The notes beneath the pieces were generated by a model, which saw only the letters and a list, made by a program, of their open reading frames with translations, had not been told where the DNA came from and searched no databases. Below, piece after piece: positions 1-11,775 of a DNA stretch of 64,000 nt (its first letter is position 1; the number at the start of each line of letters is the position of its first letter). A program made the translations under genes and the position numbers. The stretch covers positions 917,237,509 to 917,301,508 of the forward strand of contig NC_081414.1 in NCBI RefSeq assembly GCF_030272615.1, read 5' to 3'. The stretch comes from Cryptomeria japonica (lineage: Eukaryota; Streptophyta; Pinopsida; Cupressales; Cupressaceae).

Positions 1-640
1 CTTGATGATGTTGGAGTCTCACCTATGCTTTTCCTTCGCATTTCCTCGATTAGGATAACACCAACAATATCATCAAATACCTAAGTATTTTTACCAGAGA
101 CAGAGTTACTTATAGCCATAACCAAGCTATTCCATCTTTCTAGCAAAGAACATAAAATCAAGAGAGCCCTAACCTCTTCTACAAAGGTAATTTTTACCAA
201 AGACAATTGACTGGTAATTGTATTAAATTCATTTAAGTGCTCTGCTACAGATCCTCCCTCACTCATTTTCAAATTAAACAAATGCTTCATTAGAAATACC
301 TTATTCGAAGCCGAGGGTTTTTCATACAACTTAGCCAATGTCGCCATCAAATCTACAGTCATTTTTGCTTATGTTATATTGAATGCTACAGACGGTGCAA
401 GGCACAATCGAATGGATCCCACCACCTTTCTATCTAAAATGTCTCACTCTTCATCTGACATTGTGGTCGCTTTCTTTGCCTTTCCTTCCAACGGCCGCCA
501 CAAATCCTTTTAATACAGGTAATCCTCCATCTACATTTTTCATAACTGATAATTCTGGCCATTAAACTTTTCGACCTTGAATTTGGAATCCTCCATTGCT
601 CCCACTAGAATCTGAAAGTCCTGCCAACTTACAGAAAACC
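1..640 (-). pseudogene. gag: Copia gag (UBN2-type) fragment, element H
   Basis: The clearest part, 362 to 81, encodes 93 residues including YEKPSASNKVFLMKHLFNLK, HLNEFNTITSQL and a region equivalent to the usual ALxLLxSLPxSW motif. These are hallmarks of the UBN2-type Gag of plant Ty1-copia elements, which assembles the virus-like particle. Downstream (80 to 1) the expected FDDxxGxxLxEEMRRK segment follows in the same direction after a stop. The N-terminal part, 640 to 363, has several stops. The gene is degenerate and truncated by the window edge. Identification as copia gag is firm; the exact lineage is not determined. Confidence 0.8.
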
Positions 641-643
641 TCA

Positions 644-654
644 CTTTGATACCA
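644..654 (-). promoter_or_regulatory. Primer binding site, element H
   Basis: Read on the minus strand this is TGGTATCAAAG next to the LTR end, a degenerate form of the initiator-Met tRNA primer site TGGTATCAGAGC used by most plant copia elements. It orients the element and fixes the LTR inner edge. Confidence 0.7.
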
Positions 655-656
655 AT

Positions 657-1025
657 CGTTTGGGTTTCAAGCAGATCCGAAGCAAATATGAACTAACAAT
701 TATATGCAGATTTAAATATAAAAGATAAAGAAATAAAATAGAACACAGATAACACAGAGATTTAACGTGGTTCACCCAGAATGGGTTATGTCCATCATAC
801 ACAGTCGTCCAATCTTTCTTATTATCCAGCAAAATAGTACATCAACCTTACGATGCCTTAAGCATCCCAGCCGCTTATAACATGTGTTTTTAGAGCAACA
901 AACAAAGTCGGCCTTTTTAGGGTTTATTACAATGTCGGTTTTCATCAACAAAAAATGGCAAAAAAAAAAATTCTGATACATGTTGAGTGTATAGTACTTT
1001 GTTGATTAGTCGCCACATATCAACA
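657..1025 (-). repeat. 5' LTR of element H
   Basis: On the minus strand it starts TGTTGATATGTGG at 1025 and ends before the primer site. It is collinear with the LTR at 57419-57820: both contain the AACACAGAGATTTAAC(G/A)TGG segment and the same left and right ends. It is about 369 bp against 402 bp for the other copy, the difference being indels. Confidence 0.75.
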
Positions 1026-1030
1026 CAAAA

Positions 1031-1553
1031 AAAATTCAAGCCTCAACTAGAGCCATGAGGAGTTTCAATAGGGTGAGTGATATTGAAGGTCATGATGGTC
1101 TGATTTCAAGGATGGTTGAGGAGATTGAGGCAAATGCCATTAGATTTTTTAGCTCCAAAGGGTGTTGCAGATACTAAATATTTGGAGACTATCTTGGATA
1201 GCATCTTAATATTCATGTATAATGATGAGAACCAAATTTTTACTACTTCCTTCTCTATGGAGGAGGTGAAGCATGTGAATTTTCTATTAAACCTTGACAA
1301 GGTACCTGTGCCAGATGGGTTCACTACTTTGTTCTTCCAAAAGTGTTGACATTTAATGGGAAAGGATATCTCAGATTTTGTGGAATATTTTAGGGTAAAG
1401 AAAAGTTTTTCAAAGATATTAACAACACCATAATCACCTTAATCCTAAAGAAGGACGGGTGCAACTCTTTGGCAAATAACTGACCCATTTCCCTTTGTAA
1501 CACCATCTATAAGATCCTTGTGAAGGCACTTGTAAACATAAACTTGTGGTCCC
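1031..1553 (+). pseudogene. L1-type LINE reverse transcriptase, part 1
   Basis: Plus-strand remnant of the N-terminal part of a non-LTR (L1-like) reverse transcriptase. Visible motifs are SMEEVKHVNFLLNLDKVPVP then DGF and FFQKC (1251-1349), equivalent to the EEI...KAPGPDGF...FFQKCW block. After a frame change comes a stretch equivalent to TLIxKKDGxxxxxxxRPISLCNxxYKI (about 1430-1530). At least one frameshift and one in-frame stop are present. It ends at copia element A, and the continuation is found at 53989. Upstream (1070-1130) is probably the preceding LINE coding region in another frame. Family assignment rests on motif order. Confidence 0.75.
1549..1553. repeat. Target-site duplication of element A, left (GTCCC)
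   Basis: GTCCC directly precedes the LTR end TATTG, and the same five bases follow the opposite LTR end CAATA at 53984-53988. A 5-bp duplication is typical of LTR-retrotransposon integrase. Confidence 0.75.
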
Positions 1554-2618
1554 TATTGAACACACCGCGGTACTGAGAAGGGGGGTGAATTAGACCGGAC
1601 CTCAAAATACTTCTAATTTATCAAACTTCAAACCATTATTTAATTATTATTGTATTTATGAAACATGAAAACATAAATCACAACAAACACATGAACACCA
1701 AATTTATGTGGAAAACCTTAAATAGGGAAAAACCATCCTGACATGACTCACAAAATGAATAATTGATTACAATGTTTAGGCTCAAGTCCAGCTCACTGCC
1801 CCTGAAGGACTTGCAAGACTAAGGCACACAACCTTAGGGCAAGATACAAAGGGTTGCATAAACTACCAAAAGCAACATACCTTCTTCGGACAACAGGTGC
1901 AAAGGATCAATGAACTAAAATGAACAAGATCTCCTAATTATGAAATTATCTTTGGAACACTGTGTCAAGCAACCAATATCGTGGAAAACACATCTGACCT
2001 CAAACAATGTCTCAAAGCTCTTCACAAACTATCTTTCGCACTTTTGCTATACCAAATTTTCTTGCACATTATTCATATCCAATTCACATAATTTTGCATA
2101 CATTTCATATTCAATTCATACATCTGCACTCCTATATATACAAGATAATTCATTGAAACACTAGTTGAGGGTCAGCCATAGAGAGAATAAATAATATTAA
2201 ATAAATTTGGCCATCTTTACCTATAATATCCATTGTGGTCCACTCTAGGAAATAAAGGGAACCTAAAAACATCACAAAACATCATTTCCAAGTGATTCCA
2301 ATGAATTGAAAATGCTAACCTATCCTCCAAAATTGGAATCAAATGAAACGTGTAGATGGACAATGTAGCATGCCAACCAATCAGCCCAAAAACATCCTCC
2401 AATTCACAAAAAAAGATGCAAATCTACACACACTACAATGAGAGCCATATGCACATAAAAAATCAACCACCAAATAATATCCAAACCAAAAAGACATTAT
2501 CCATATAGGATACACTATCATAGTCATCTAGAAGTCAGACCAATTGATAGCATAAAACTCATAACACCATAACTTCACTTTTCAATCAAACCATCACTAG
2601 AAAATTGAACTAGAACAC
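1554..2618 (-). repeat. 3' LTR of element A, first segment
   Basis: Collinear with 24400-25500, for example the shared stretch from ATCAAACTTCAAAC through GGGAAAAACCA to GAATAATTGATTA. It is interrupted at 2618 by element B and resumes at 10023. Contains no gene; short open frames here, such as 1940-2164, are not conserved coding sequence. Confidence 0.8.
2614..2618. repeat. Target-site duplication of element B, left (AACAC)
   Basis: AACAC precedes the LTR start TATTGGAATC; the same five bases follow the far LTR end at 10018-10022. Confidence 0.8.
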
Positions 2619-3729
2619 TATTGGAATCAATGAACACTGAGAGGGGGGGCGCGGGGGTGAATTAGTGCTCTATAATTTACAAACTTGTTAAAATGATTCT
2701 TAAACCATCGGATTCATAAGAAAGAAAGTAAAGCAACCACAAAACCATAACACTAGAAGTTTTACGTGGAAACCTAGAAAGGGAAAAACGACGGTGGGAT
2801 TGAGTACCCACAATATTATTATAATTTGATCAGGAGTATGATAATATTACAAAATGGAATGCACTTGCATTCAAGCACACTGCCTAGAGCTCACTGTTCA
2901 ATTACATAAGAGGGAAACAACCCCAGAGGACTCACTGTCCTACAAGTGATATATAAGAGAGATTACAATGTATGAACTAGAATATAGCATCTACCAATGC
3001 CAAAGATCAGTTCCAATTAAGCACAATTTGACTATTAAATGCTACTATACCTTTCTGCCATGTTCTACTGCATAGTCATCTACCGAAGCACCAAATCTCC
3101 ATTCTGATGCTCATTCGCATAACACACATCCACATTCGTATATTCCATACCTAAAATGATCATCTAAATTGGCATTATATATCCACACCAGCAAAATAAA
3201 TCTCAATCAAGTCATCTTCTCAAAGATGCAAAATATGAAATGTGTAGTGACTTGTAGGCTCAATCTATCCACAAATACATATGCTAACCTAAAAAATGTG
3301 ATATAAAGCTTCATACACATTGGCACAAACTCCTCAAACTCACCAACAATCACCGAAATCATCCCAATAATTCTGCAACACACGTTACACCATCAAACCC
3401 AAAGATACCTTTGTTTTCCCAGAATCACCGGATACCGGACCTTAGATCTCGCTCAGGAATCAATATCGGAGGCCAAAAATGTGAAGTAAGATGCCTCGAA
3501 TCATGAGTCAACTGCCTTTAACACCGCAACTAAAATTTTGCGCAATGATCTCAAATTCCACCAGTTACTGAGTTCCACCTTCTAGACTTATGCCTTATGA
3601 ACAATATGACTTCCGATTGATCAAATCTACATACACCGGATAGGATTTATTAACTGAGTTACCATCAATGACAACCCCTAAGCAATATCCATGCATGAAT
3701 CTTCACCAGTACAGTGTCTCTTGCCAACA
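2619..3729 (-). repeat. 3' LTR of element B
   Basis: About 1.11 kb, matching 8879-10017 along its length. Ends are TATTGG (mutated TGTTGG) and CCAACA. Relative to the other copy it has an extra G/C-rich octamer in the G-run near 2647 and lacks an 18-bp segment near 2735. No gene inside. Confidence 0.85.
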
Positions 3730-3743
3730 ATCTCCCCCTTTGG
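3730..3743 (-). promoter_or_regulatory. Polypurine tract, element B
   Basis: Read on the minus strand: CCAAAGGGGGAGAT immediately before the LTR start TGTTGGCAAG. It primes plus-strand DNA synthesis and shows that this LTR is the 3' one. An almost identical tract is in element C. Confidence 0.8.
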
Positions 3744-4102
3744 AATTGATGGCAACACTGTGAAAAATGAACTCAAGAACTCAAAATTGCAGAACTCCAA
3801 AAATAATTGCAAGATCTGTACAACTAGCTCACCCTAAGACTATGCATCATTTTTCACCGCACTCTCTCCCCTTTGACATCAATGGAAAAGGTAGGAATCT
3901 GCAAAAACTTATGAAGAATATGTACAATGACTTACAAAAATTTAAAAATGTCTGCATAAGTTGTCTTCAGGGATTTCAAATACTCACTCCATCCTCTTAG
4001 AAAATAGTCCAAAACATTTATCAAAGCGCTGAACATGTAGGCATGTATTTCTACGCCTTTGAGATTTGAGGGTATAGCCTTACCCAGAGCACTCACTGCA
4101 TC

Positions 4103-7100
4103 CTATTGGTTGCCAAGTAAAGTGTCTAACCAGGGAGTAATAAGACTCCTCAATTCACCTACTCTGCATATAATTTGATCCCTTTCCTTATGCAAGCTCT
4201 TGATTTTATCTGTTAGGTCCATAACTTGAGCTTCAATACTACTGGCAAAAACTGAATGAGGGGCAAAAGATTGTGAAATTGTAGCTAACTGCCCTTCATA
4301 TCCCTTAATCCTCTTGTCAATGTGTAAAGTAAATTTCAGCAAAATAGGACATGACTTATATATCTTACCACCTTCATCTAAAGAACCCTCAATACTCTTC
4401 ACCATAGATTGCAAAAATTCCCTATCATCCTCTACCACTTTCCAAAAGGATTGCAATCTCATAGGATTAAGTCTATTCAAAACTTGTATATATGTCACTT
4501 TCTCCAAGGACACAAAATGAGAATCAACTGCATGTAGCATATTCCTAAGCTTACCGGAGGATGTATCAATCGTATCCTTCTTGAACGTAGGCCAAATATT
4601 CTCCAAAACACCAGTAGCAAGAGTTATCAGCTCCTTGTCTTTTGAGTGGGACTTGAGCAAGTCCTCACTTGCCTTAGCTTGAGCAAGGGTGGCCAATTTC
4701 AGTGCTTGGATGGGAGAAAAGGAGATTAAGTCAATTGGACCATAAGAGAAGTTATCATCATCTGTAGCCATCTGCTTCCCCTTATCAGATACAGTGGCTC
4801 TTGCCATTGATATCGATGCCTCATCAACCTTCTCTTCTCATTTATCCTTCTTTGCACTAATCTCCTCAGCTGCATGCTCAAAATAAACTTCTAATATCGG
4901 AGGATCTTATACAACTTCATTTAAGTCTCCAGTTGCCTGGTTATCGGTGGTATTATCACTAACTACTTGCTCATGTGTTCCTACTGGATCATCTTGCTTA
5001 GTTGTCTGATATTTCTTCTCATGAGGAGCCTCTGTCTGAACCTGAGCTGTCTGAGCTGTTGGAATAGAAGTGTATTTTCTTGATTTCTTTTCCAGTTGGG
5101 GATCATCCTTCTCTGGATTGATGTGATAATGATTTTCCTTACAAAAATTCTTTAGTATACCCTCTATTTCTTTAACAACTTCATCAACTTTTTCGAATTT
5201 CATTTTATTCTCTATGTTTGCTTCGGAACTTTTCCTTTGCAAGTCCCAAAATTCATTTTATTTCATCCTTTGATGCAAAAGGACACAGATTTACTAAGGT
5301 ATATTCTTTTAATCTCTCATCCTCTAGACTAGCTGTATCTCTCCAGGCATCCAAAAAGTCATACAATTCCTTTGTAATCATAGATGACAACTCTATCAAT
5401 GCTTTACTAAAAATGTTCATATACTGTACAATAGCTTCCTTAATAGACCTTTGATCTTTATCATCAGAATTCTCATAATATATAGGTAGATTTTTCAAGC
5501 TCCCTTCTTTTATCACTTCATCAATTATTGCATTTACTATTTTTGGAGGAACATCTACATAATTACCTTCCAGTTTGCCTGACTTGAGAGCCTCATCCAA
5601 TTTATATTTCTACTTTTTGCTCACTTTGGCCTTACCTGATGGCTCACTCTATGTTTTAGGCTTCTTGGTAGGTTGAGCTTCATCGGAGGGGGGCTTTCTT
5701 GCTATCCTAGCATAGGTAGCATTCTTCTTCACCTCGCGCACTGCCTCATCAGTTTCAATTTCCTCTTTTGCAATGGTTGCAACGTATTCCCTTTGGGGCT
5801 TCTGCTTTTGTCTCTTCACAGCTCCACTGGTTGATGATGATTGAAGCTTAGCTTGAGGGATAGGCTTCTGCACACCGGAGGTGGGTGCAGACTTGCTCAG
5901 TTTAGGCTTGGTCTACTTGGGAGGAGTGGAGACCAGTTTAGTAGGTTGCTTTGCCATGTCTTCCTCCTTCAATATGTTATGCTCCCTATCCCTTTGCACG
6001 ACTTCTTTGGTTATACCCATTTGTTTTGCAAGTTGTTCAACCTCCTTTCTAACCTTCTTCTTTCTACCAAGCTCAGTGAATTTCTTGTGCAAGTCCAAGT
6101 CTTTTTCCTTGAATGTGCCAAATTTTTCCTCCTTTTCATCCACCGGTTTACTGAGAAGATGTTGAGCATAAGCATAAAGTGTATTTGCATCCACCTCATA
6201 CCCCATGGGCATGATCCAAATAGCCCTAGGCTCAACTGCCTCCATATGACACTAATCCTTATCAACCATGAAGCATATTGTTTTCTCATATTTTTCTACA
6301 ATCTCTTTAGGGATCCTCTCTCTGCTTTGCATCTTAGCTTGAAATGACTACTATCCCCACAAAGAGGATTTTTGTGCAACTGTATCACCCAAACCTTGTA
6401 ACCCTTTCTTGATTTGGACTACCACCGGTTTATCATAAGCCTATTGAACTTTGCCAATACCGAGTATCTCATTTAGGAATTAAAGTGCCAAACAAATAAT
6501 CAAAGAACCAAATTTGAACATGTGCTTCTTATCCTATTTTATTTTCTTCAATTTGCTCATCAACTCACTAAGAAGAACTTCACACAAGTCATACCTCTCA
6601 TCTTCTTTAAGTATCTAATAAGTTGCATAAATAGCAGTAGCAGATACTAAATTCTATTTGCTGGACTGGTAGACTTTGTATCCTATGACCATCGAAGAAA
6701 ATCTCACATCATGTTCAACAATGTCACTAATAGTCATTGACCAGCTATCATGCTTGGATCCAGTTACCTCCATTACAGTTGTGTTCTTAACATGTCGGAT
6801 TCTAGCGACCTCACCAATTGCATTCAAACAAGTGACTGCTTGAATGGATTTCTTCATAATCTTGTGAGGATTATCTATCCATACAAATACATCATGAATT
6901 CAACTCAACACATATCTTACCCATTTAGGCTCATCAAATACCGAGAAATAGACGAACTAAATAAAACCCTTATCTTCCAATGCCTTGAAGTCAGAGTTCA
7001 TATTCCCAAAACCATCCATCATGTGTTTAGTGTAAAGTGACAACATATCCACATTCCCCAACTCCTCAATGTTGCAATGTATGTATGCCCTAAAATCTTC

Positions 7101-7247
7101 ATTATGCAATACACCGTAGGGTATAGAGGAAAATGCTCTGTTTAGATCATCTTCAGCCAACTTAAATGGGTGTTTCTTGAATATGGGCCTCTCTCTCTCA
7201 ATGATTTCAACAAGAAGTTGAGTTGCAATACTAGAAGATGATGCCAT
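4103..7247 (-). pseudogene. ORF2 of element B: large protein of unknown function
   Basis: Starts at a Met in context MASSSS (7247) and continues, in pieces broken by stops and frameshifts, to 4103: about 1,050 codons. Order of parts: an N-terminal globular-looking region with RAYIHCNIEELG (about residues 50-60) and HDVRFSSMVIGYKVY; a segment with IWIMPMGYEVDA; a Lys/Glu-rich linker (5873-5650); a helical part (5600-5250); and a C-terminal helical/coiled-coil region (4807-4103) ending near LITPWLDTLLGNQ. Element C has the same order with matching motifs (RIYIHCHIEELG, VRFSMSxILGYK-like block, IWVTEMGYETDD), so the protein is conserved. I recognise no enzyme motif. A structural or chromatin/DNA-binding role is only a guess. 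Confidence 0.6.
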
Positions 7248-7667
7248 TTCGAAAAATAGGGTATGAACAGATAGCTTGAGAATGGTTAAATACCTTTTCA
7301 ATCTCAATTGGATGCAAAATGTCACTGTCGGATTGCTTCTTAAGCCTTGATTTCTCTGCAAGATCTCAATCACTTTTTTGCTCTGCTCTCTCTCTTTGTT
7401 CACATTGTGAAGAAATAATAGAATAATTCCCTTTTTATCCTTCAAAAACCTAACATTTAGTTGCAATAATTGCATAACCCTAAAATCTTCTGGATACCTT
7501 GTTTTTTATGAATTCACTCACTAGAATCTTAAATCACCATGAATTCTTCTTGATGTCATCTGCATTACTAATCTTGATCTTTTGCAACCTTCCACAAATG
7601 GTTACAGGTATCCAAGAGGGAGTTATAAGGATCTGCATGGTGAGCTTCCCCCCTAAGGCATTTGGTC

Positions 7668-8800
7668 TTAGTTACCGGATGAGGTTCCAACACTGGATTC
7701 AGGTGTGGAGTTGTTCTGCACATTTGAATCTTCCCTTTTAACCCACATCTTCTTATGCCAAACTATGATCTCTTCCACCTTATATTTCCCCTTTTCATAT
7801 GATTTGTTATTGTTCACCGGACCATTGTTGCTCATGTTCTTACTTCTGCAAAATTTTGCTATGTGACCAAATTTGTTGCATGCATGGCAAACAATATTCC
7901 TTTGCATAGGTCTGAAGTTCATCTGATTTGGTCTCATCCTGCATTGGTTAGAGATATGTCCAAACATCCCACGGGCATAAAATATCTTATTCTGAGAATT
8001 TTTCATCATTTTTCTGCACATATTTGACTTGTGACCAAAGTTGTTGCATATGAAATATTGACTGGTAAAGGTAGGACCATTATTCATCTTATTTCTGCAT
8101 TGACTTGCCATATGACCTAATTTACCACAAATAAAACATTTACCATTGAATTTATACACATTAGGCTGTCTTACCGAAGGTTTCTTGTTCTTTTGTTGAT
8201 GATTGCTTTGACCAGAACCGGAGGATTCTCCCTTTTCATATCCATTTCCTCGCATGTCTTTTCCATTTCTCTGACTTTCTATCATTTCATCAAGCCTTGT
8301 TGAGATATCTTTGAATTTCTCCTTGTACTCATTTGTAGTAGAGAGTTCATCTCTCAGAATTATGATCTACCTTTCAAGTTCTTGTCCATCATTCTTTGTT
8401 TGCACCAATTCAAGCTACAAATGATCATTTTCATAGTTCAATCTGCAACATTCATCAAATCTATCCTTTGGTGACTGAGTCAGAGTTTCTTCATTGTTCT
8501 TTCGGTCTTCATTCTCCTTGGTTGGCTTCATCACAATGGATTGCATCTCATTCTTGAACACTATATTGTCTCTAGCGAGATTCTCACATTCATCTTTCTT
8601 GTCTTGATTCTCTATGCTTTTCTCTTCTTTCTCCTTGAGTTGGTCCATCAACTCCCTTCTCTTTTCTCTAGAAGTGATCACTTGTTCTTTCAATGTCTCA
8701 ATGAAATCTTCAGCTGCACTCGGGTTTCTTTTCAGAGAACTTACTTCTTTTCTTGTTGCATCAAGATCTTCAAGTGCTACACTAAGCTATCTCTACAAAC
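7668..8800 (-). pseudogene. gag: Gag-like protein of element B: coiled coil + four CCHC knuckles
   Basis: Read from near the primer site, the frame first gives a charged heptad-type helix (8800-8415, with REKRRELMDQLKEKEEKS), then, after a stop, a hydrophilic linker and four CCHC-like knuckles at 8154-7840: CFICGKLGHMASQC, FICNNFGHKSNMC, a third with degraded first Cys (RGMFGHISNQC) and CHACNKFGHIAKFC. Knuckles bind RNA in Gag nucleocapsid regions; the helix would mediate self-association. The usual N-terminal UBN2 core of copia Gag is not seen. One clear stop lies at about 8414. The homologue at 35682-36755 has the same layout. Confidence 0.75.
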
Positions 8801-8864
8801 CAAAGTCCATTGATTCAATCTTTTGGATCTTCCTAAATATGTTAGGCTTCTTCCAAGGAACTAA

Positions 8865-8876
8865 GCTTTGATACCA
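8865..8876 (-). promoter_or_regulatory. Primer binding site, element B
   Basis: Minus strand TGGTATCAAAGC, two bases from the LTR end. An initiator-Met-type copia primer site with one change from the consensus, identical to that of copia A at 24386-24397. Confidence 0.85.
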
Positions 8877-8878
8877 AT

Positions 8879-10017
8879 TGTTGGAATCAATGAACACTAA
8901 GAGGGGGGGTGAATTAGTGTTCTATAATTTACAAACTTGTTATACCGATTCTTAAACCACCGGATGCATAAGAAAGAAAGTAAAGTTCGGAAACATAAAC
9001 TAAGCAACCACAAAACCATAACACCAGAATTTATACATGGAAAATTGGAAAGGTAAAAACTATAGTGGGGTTGAGTACTCACAATATCATTATACTTTGA
9101 TCAGGAGTATGATAATATTACAAAATGGAATGCACTTGCATTCAGGCACACTGCCTAGACCTCACTGCTCAATTACATAAGAGGGAAACAACCCCAGAGG
9201 ACTCGTTGTCCTACAAGTGACATATAAGAGATTAAATTGTCTGAACTAGAATATAGCATCTACAAATTCCAAAGATCAGTTCCGGTTAAGCACAATTTGA
9301 CTGTCAAATGCTACTCTGTCTTTCTACCATGTTATGTTGCACAGTCATCTACTAGAGCACCAAATCTACATTCTAATGTTAATTCACATAACACACATCC
9401 ACATTTGTGTATTCCATATCTAAAATGATCATCTGGATTGGTATTATATATACGCACCACCAAAATAGATCTCGATCAAGTCGAGTTCTCAAAACTTCAA
9501 AATATGAAACGTGTAGTGACTTGTCGACTCAATTTATCCACAAATGCATATGCTGACCTAAACAATATGATATCAAGCTTCATACATGTTGACAAAAAAT
9601 CCTCAAAATCACCAACAATCACTGAAATCATCCCAACAATTCCACAATACATGTTACACCATCAAACCCAAAGATACCTCTGTTTTTCTAGAATCACCGG
9701 ATACCGGACCTTAGATCTCACTCACGAATCAATACCGAAGGCCAAAAATGCGAAGTAAGCTACCTCAAATCATGAGTCAACTGCCTTTAATGCCACAACT
9801 AAAATTACACCACCAAAATTGAGATATGCACAATGATCTCATATTCCACCAGTTACTGAGTTCCACCTTCTAGACTTATGCCTTATGAACAATATGACTT
9901 TGGGTCGATCAAATCTACATACACCATATAGGATTTAATGACTAAGTTGCCATTAATGACAACCCCTAATAAATCTCCATGCATGAATATTCACGGGTAT
10001 AGTGTCTCTTGCCAACA
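8879..10017 (-). repeat. 5' LTR of element B
   Basis: 1.14 kb, TGTTGG...CCAACA, with a run of seven G near 8902-8908 (plus strand) followed by TGAATTAGTG. Matches 2619-3729. Confidence 0.85.
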
Positions 10018-10022
10018 AACAC
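10018..10022. repeat. Target-site duplication of element B, right (AACAC)
   Basis: Second copy of AACAC after the LTR end CCAACA; the LTR of element A resumes immediately afterwards. Confidence 0.8.
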
Positions 10023-10497
10023 TAGACAAACCAAATGAACATGTCCTTTAAGACGCAACACTAAAAACCACATATCAAAGAACTGCCAAGCAATCTCTAA
10101 ACTAGGTCTTCAATAGACACCCCACTATCAAAAACTATAACAACTAATGCTACTATATGAGCAAAAGAGGACCTGTAAACTTACAAAACCACAAAGATCA
10201 TAAACATTATATCCAAAACCACACTCCATTATCTTTACATACCAAAGGAATGCAAAGCATTCTCCCATTGAGACATCAAAAAACCTTTCTTACATAAATA
10301 ATATTTCCTACATATCGAAACTTCCACTATGCCAACCTTCCAAAAGTACCTCATACTTACTCAATATCACTACCAAACCACATAACAACATAACAACATT
10401 CATTTTTGGACCATCTACAATACATAGTGACATCAATGACATCATCAGACAAGTTGACATCAATTACAACACAACACAACAACTCAAGTTTCCAACA
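10023..10497 (-). repeat. 3' LTR of element A, second segment
   Basis: Continuation of the LTR interrupted at 2618. It matches 25510-25796 and then 53822-53983, ending AAGTTTCCAACA at 10497. Confidence 0.8.
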
Positions 10498-10511
10498 CTC
10501 TCCCCTTTGTC
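10498..10511 (-). promoter_or_regulatory. Polypurine tract, element A
   Basis: Minus strand GACAAAGGGGAGAG directly before the LTR start TGTTGGAAAC. Same type as in B and C. The remainder up to 10660 is 3' untranslated sequence of A with no gene. Confidence 0.75.
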
Positions 10512-10655
10512 ATTGATGGCAACATATGTACCACCAATAGAAAATACTAAATTTATTACTGATCTCTTCCAAAACTAATCTCTCTCCCAATCTATATTTA
10601 TCTCTCCTTTTGACATCAAGGACAAATATCACTCTACTAAACTCTCTCCCCCTTT

Positions 10656-10660
10656 CTAAT
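10656..10660. repeat. Target-site duplication of element G, left (CTAAT)
   Basis: CTAAT precedes LTR start TGTTTATGG and is repeated at 21511-21515. Confidence 0.85.
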
Positions 10661-11438
10661 TGTTTATGGTGAAAATGGATAACAATAATAACGATATTGA
10701 AAGGCTAAATGAATTCAACCACAAAACCCTAGCCTAACAACAACAAAGATCCACCATAACATATGAAGATTACCTAAGACAATGCAAATCAAATGAAATC
10801 ACAAAGATTATACCATCACATGTCCAATAGGGTTTGGATCTCCATTCTTCCTATCTCCATTGATCTTGTTTGATGTATTTGCTCTCAGATTTTATGTGTG
10901 CACAAGAGCTCAACAAAGAACAGAATGTGGTTGCAAGTAGGATCGCATATGCCAAGTAGTCAAATTGATCAAGTAGTTAGGGTTATTAGGATGATTGATT
11001 AGGGTTTGATAATGAAGGAAGCATCTCCTTATATAGAAGACACTATATGAAATGGAGGGATAAGATTGAGAGGTGTAAAAGGAGGTTGGCTATGATTAGA
11101 GGGTAGGTAAAAGAAATAATAAAATAATGAAAGGGGTAGGTAGTGTATGAATTAAGAGATGAATGACATGTGCCATGGGTAGAAAAGGTTAATGAATTAA
11201 TTAAATAAATAAAGATTTATATAATTAATAGAAGAAGTGGGATCAATTAATAATAAGATATTTATTTAATTTAGGAAAAGGATAATTTAAATAAATAAAT
11301 AAATGTATTTATTTAAATGAGAAATAAGACTAGAAGAGAATAAATGAATTAATTAAATAAATAAAGATTTATTTAATTAATAGAAGAATTAAGCTTAGAT
11401 AATTAAATAATTAGACTGGACAATTTTGGGTGTCTACA
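10661..11438 (-). repeat. 3' LTR of element G
   Basis: 778 bp, TGTTTATGG...GTGTCTACA, nearly identical to 20718-21510. The 11150-11400 part is built of imperfect AATTAATTAAATAAATAAA-type repeats that differ slightly in number between the two copies. No gene. Confidence 0.85.
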
Positions 11439-11452
11439 TTTTGCCCCTCTTT
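11439..11452 (-). promoter_or_regulatory. Polypurine tract, element G
   Basis: Minus strand AAAGAGGGGCAAAA immediately before the LTR start TGTAGACACC. Confidence 0.8.
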
Positions 11453-11775
11453 AAGACAATGCGGCTTGTCGCGTTGTTTCAAAGAAGATAAGATGAACTG
11501 ATACAGAGTTGCCCCAAGATGGGAATGATATGCCCCTTCGAGAGATTGGATGAAAATGTGTGAAAAGACCACAGACAATCTCTCGATAAGAAAAAAAGGC
11601 TAGAATGGACTGACCAGATAAAGTGACAAAGTCATGGGATAACGAAGACTGACACAGGAGACTAGGGCTAGGGTAGTCTATAAGATAGACCACGAGGGGA
11701 AAACATCCTCATTGTCATTTACACCTCCAAGAGATCAGAGTGCAGAGTGAGATAGAGCAGCAGTAGTTAGCAGCA

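Larger units (their letters stand above)
1..1025 (-). mobile_element. Ty1-copia element H, 5' portion (LTR + gag)
   Basis: On the minus strand this reads 5' LTR (1025 to 657), a degenerate initiator-Met-type primer site (654 to 644), then gag running off the left edge of the window. The LTR is clearly related to the one at 57419-57820, so the same family occurs twice. Protease, integrase and reverse transcriptase would lie outside the window. The target-site duplication cannot be tested because the other end is missing. The element looks old: the primer site deviates from the usual form and gag is interrupted. Confidence 0.8.
2619..10017 (-). mobile_element. Non-autonomous LTR retrotransposon B
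   Basis: Complete element of 7.4 kb with LTRs at 2619-3729 and 8879-10017, polypurine tract at 3730-3743, primer site at 8865-8876 and target duplication AACAC. The interior encodes, minus strand, a coiled-coil plus four-zinc-knuckle Gag-like protein and then a very long second reading frame. No protease, reverse transcriptase, RNase H or integrase motif is visible in either strand. The design is the same as element C (30990-37630), so the lack of pol is a family trait rather than a chance deletion. It inserted into the 3' LTR of copia A. LTR divergence and numerous stops suggest it is older than C. Confidence 0.85.
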
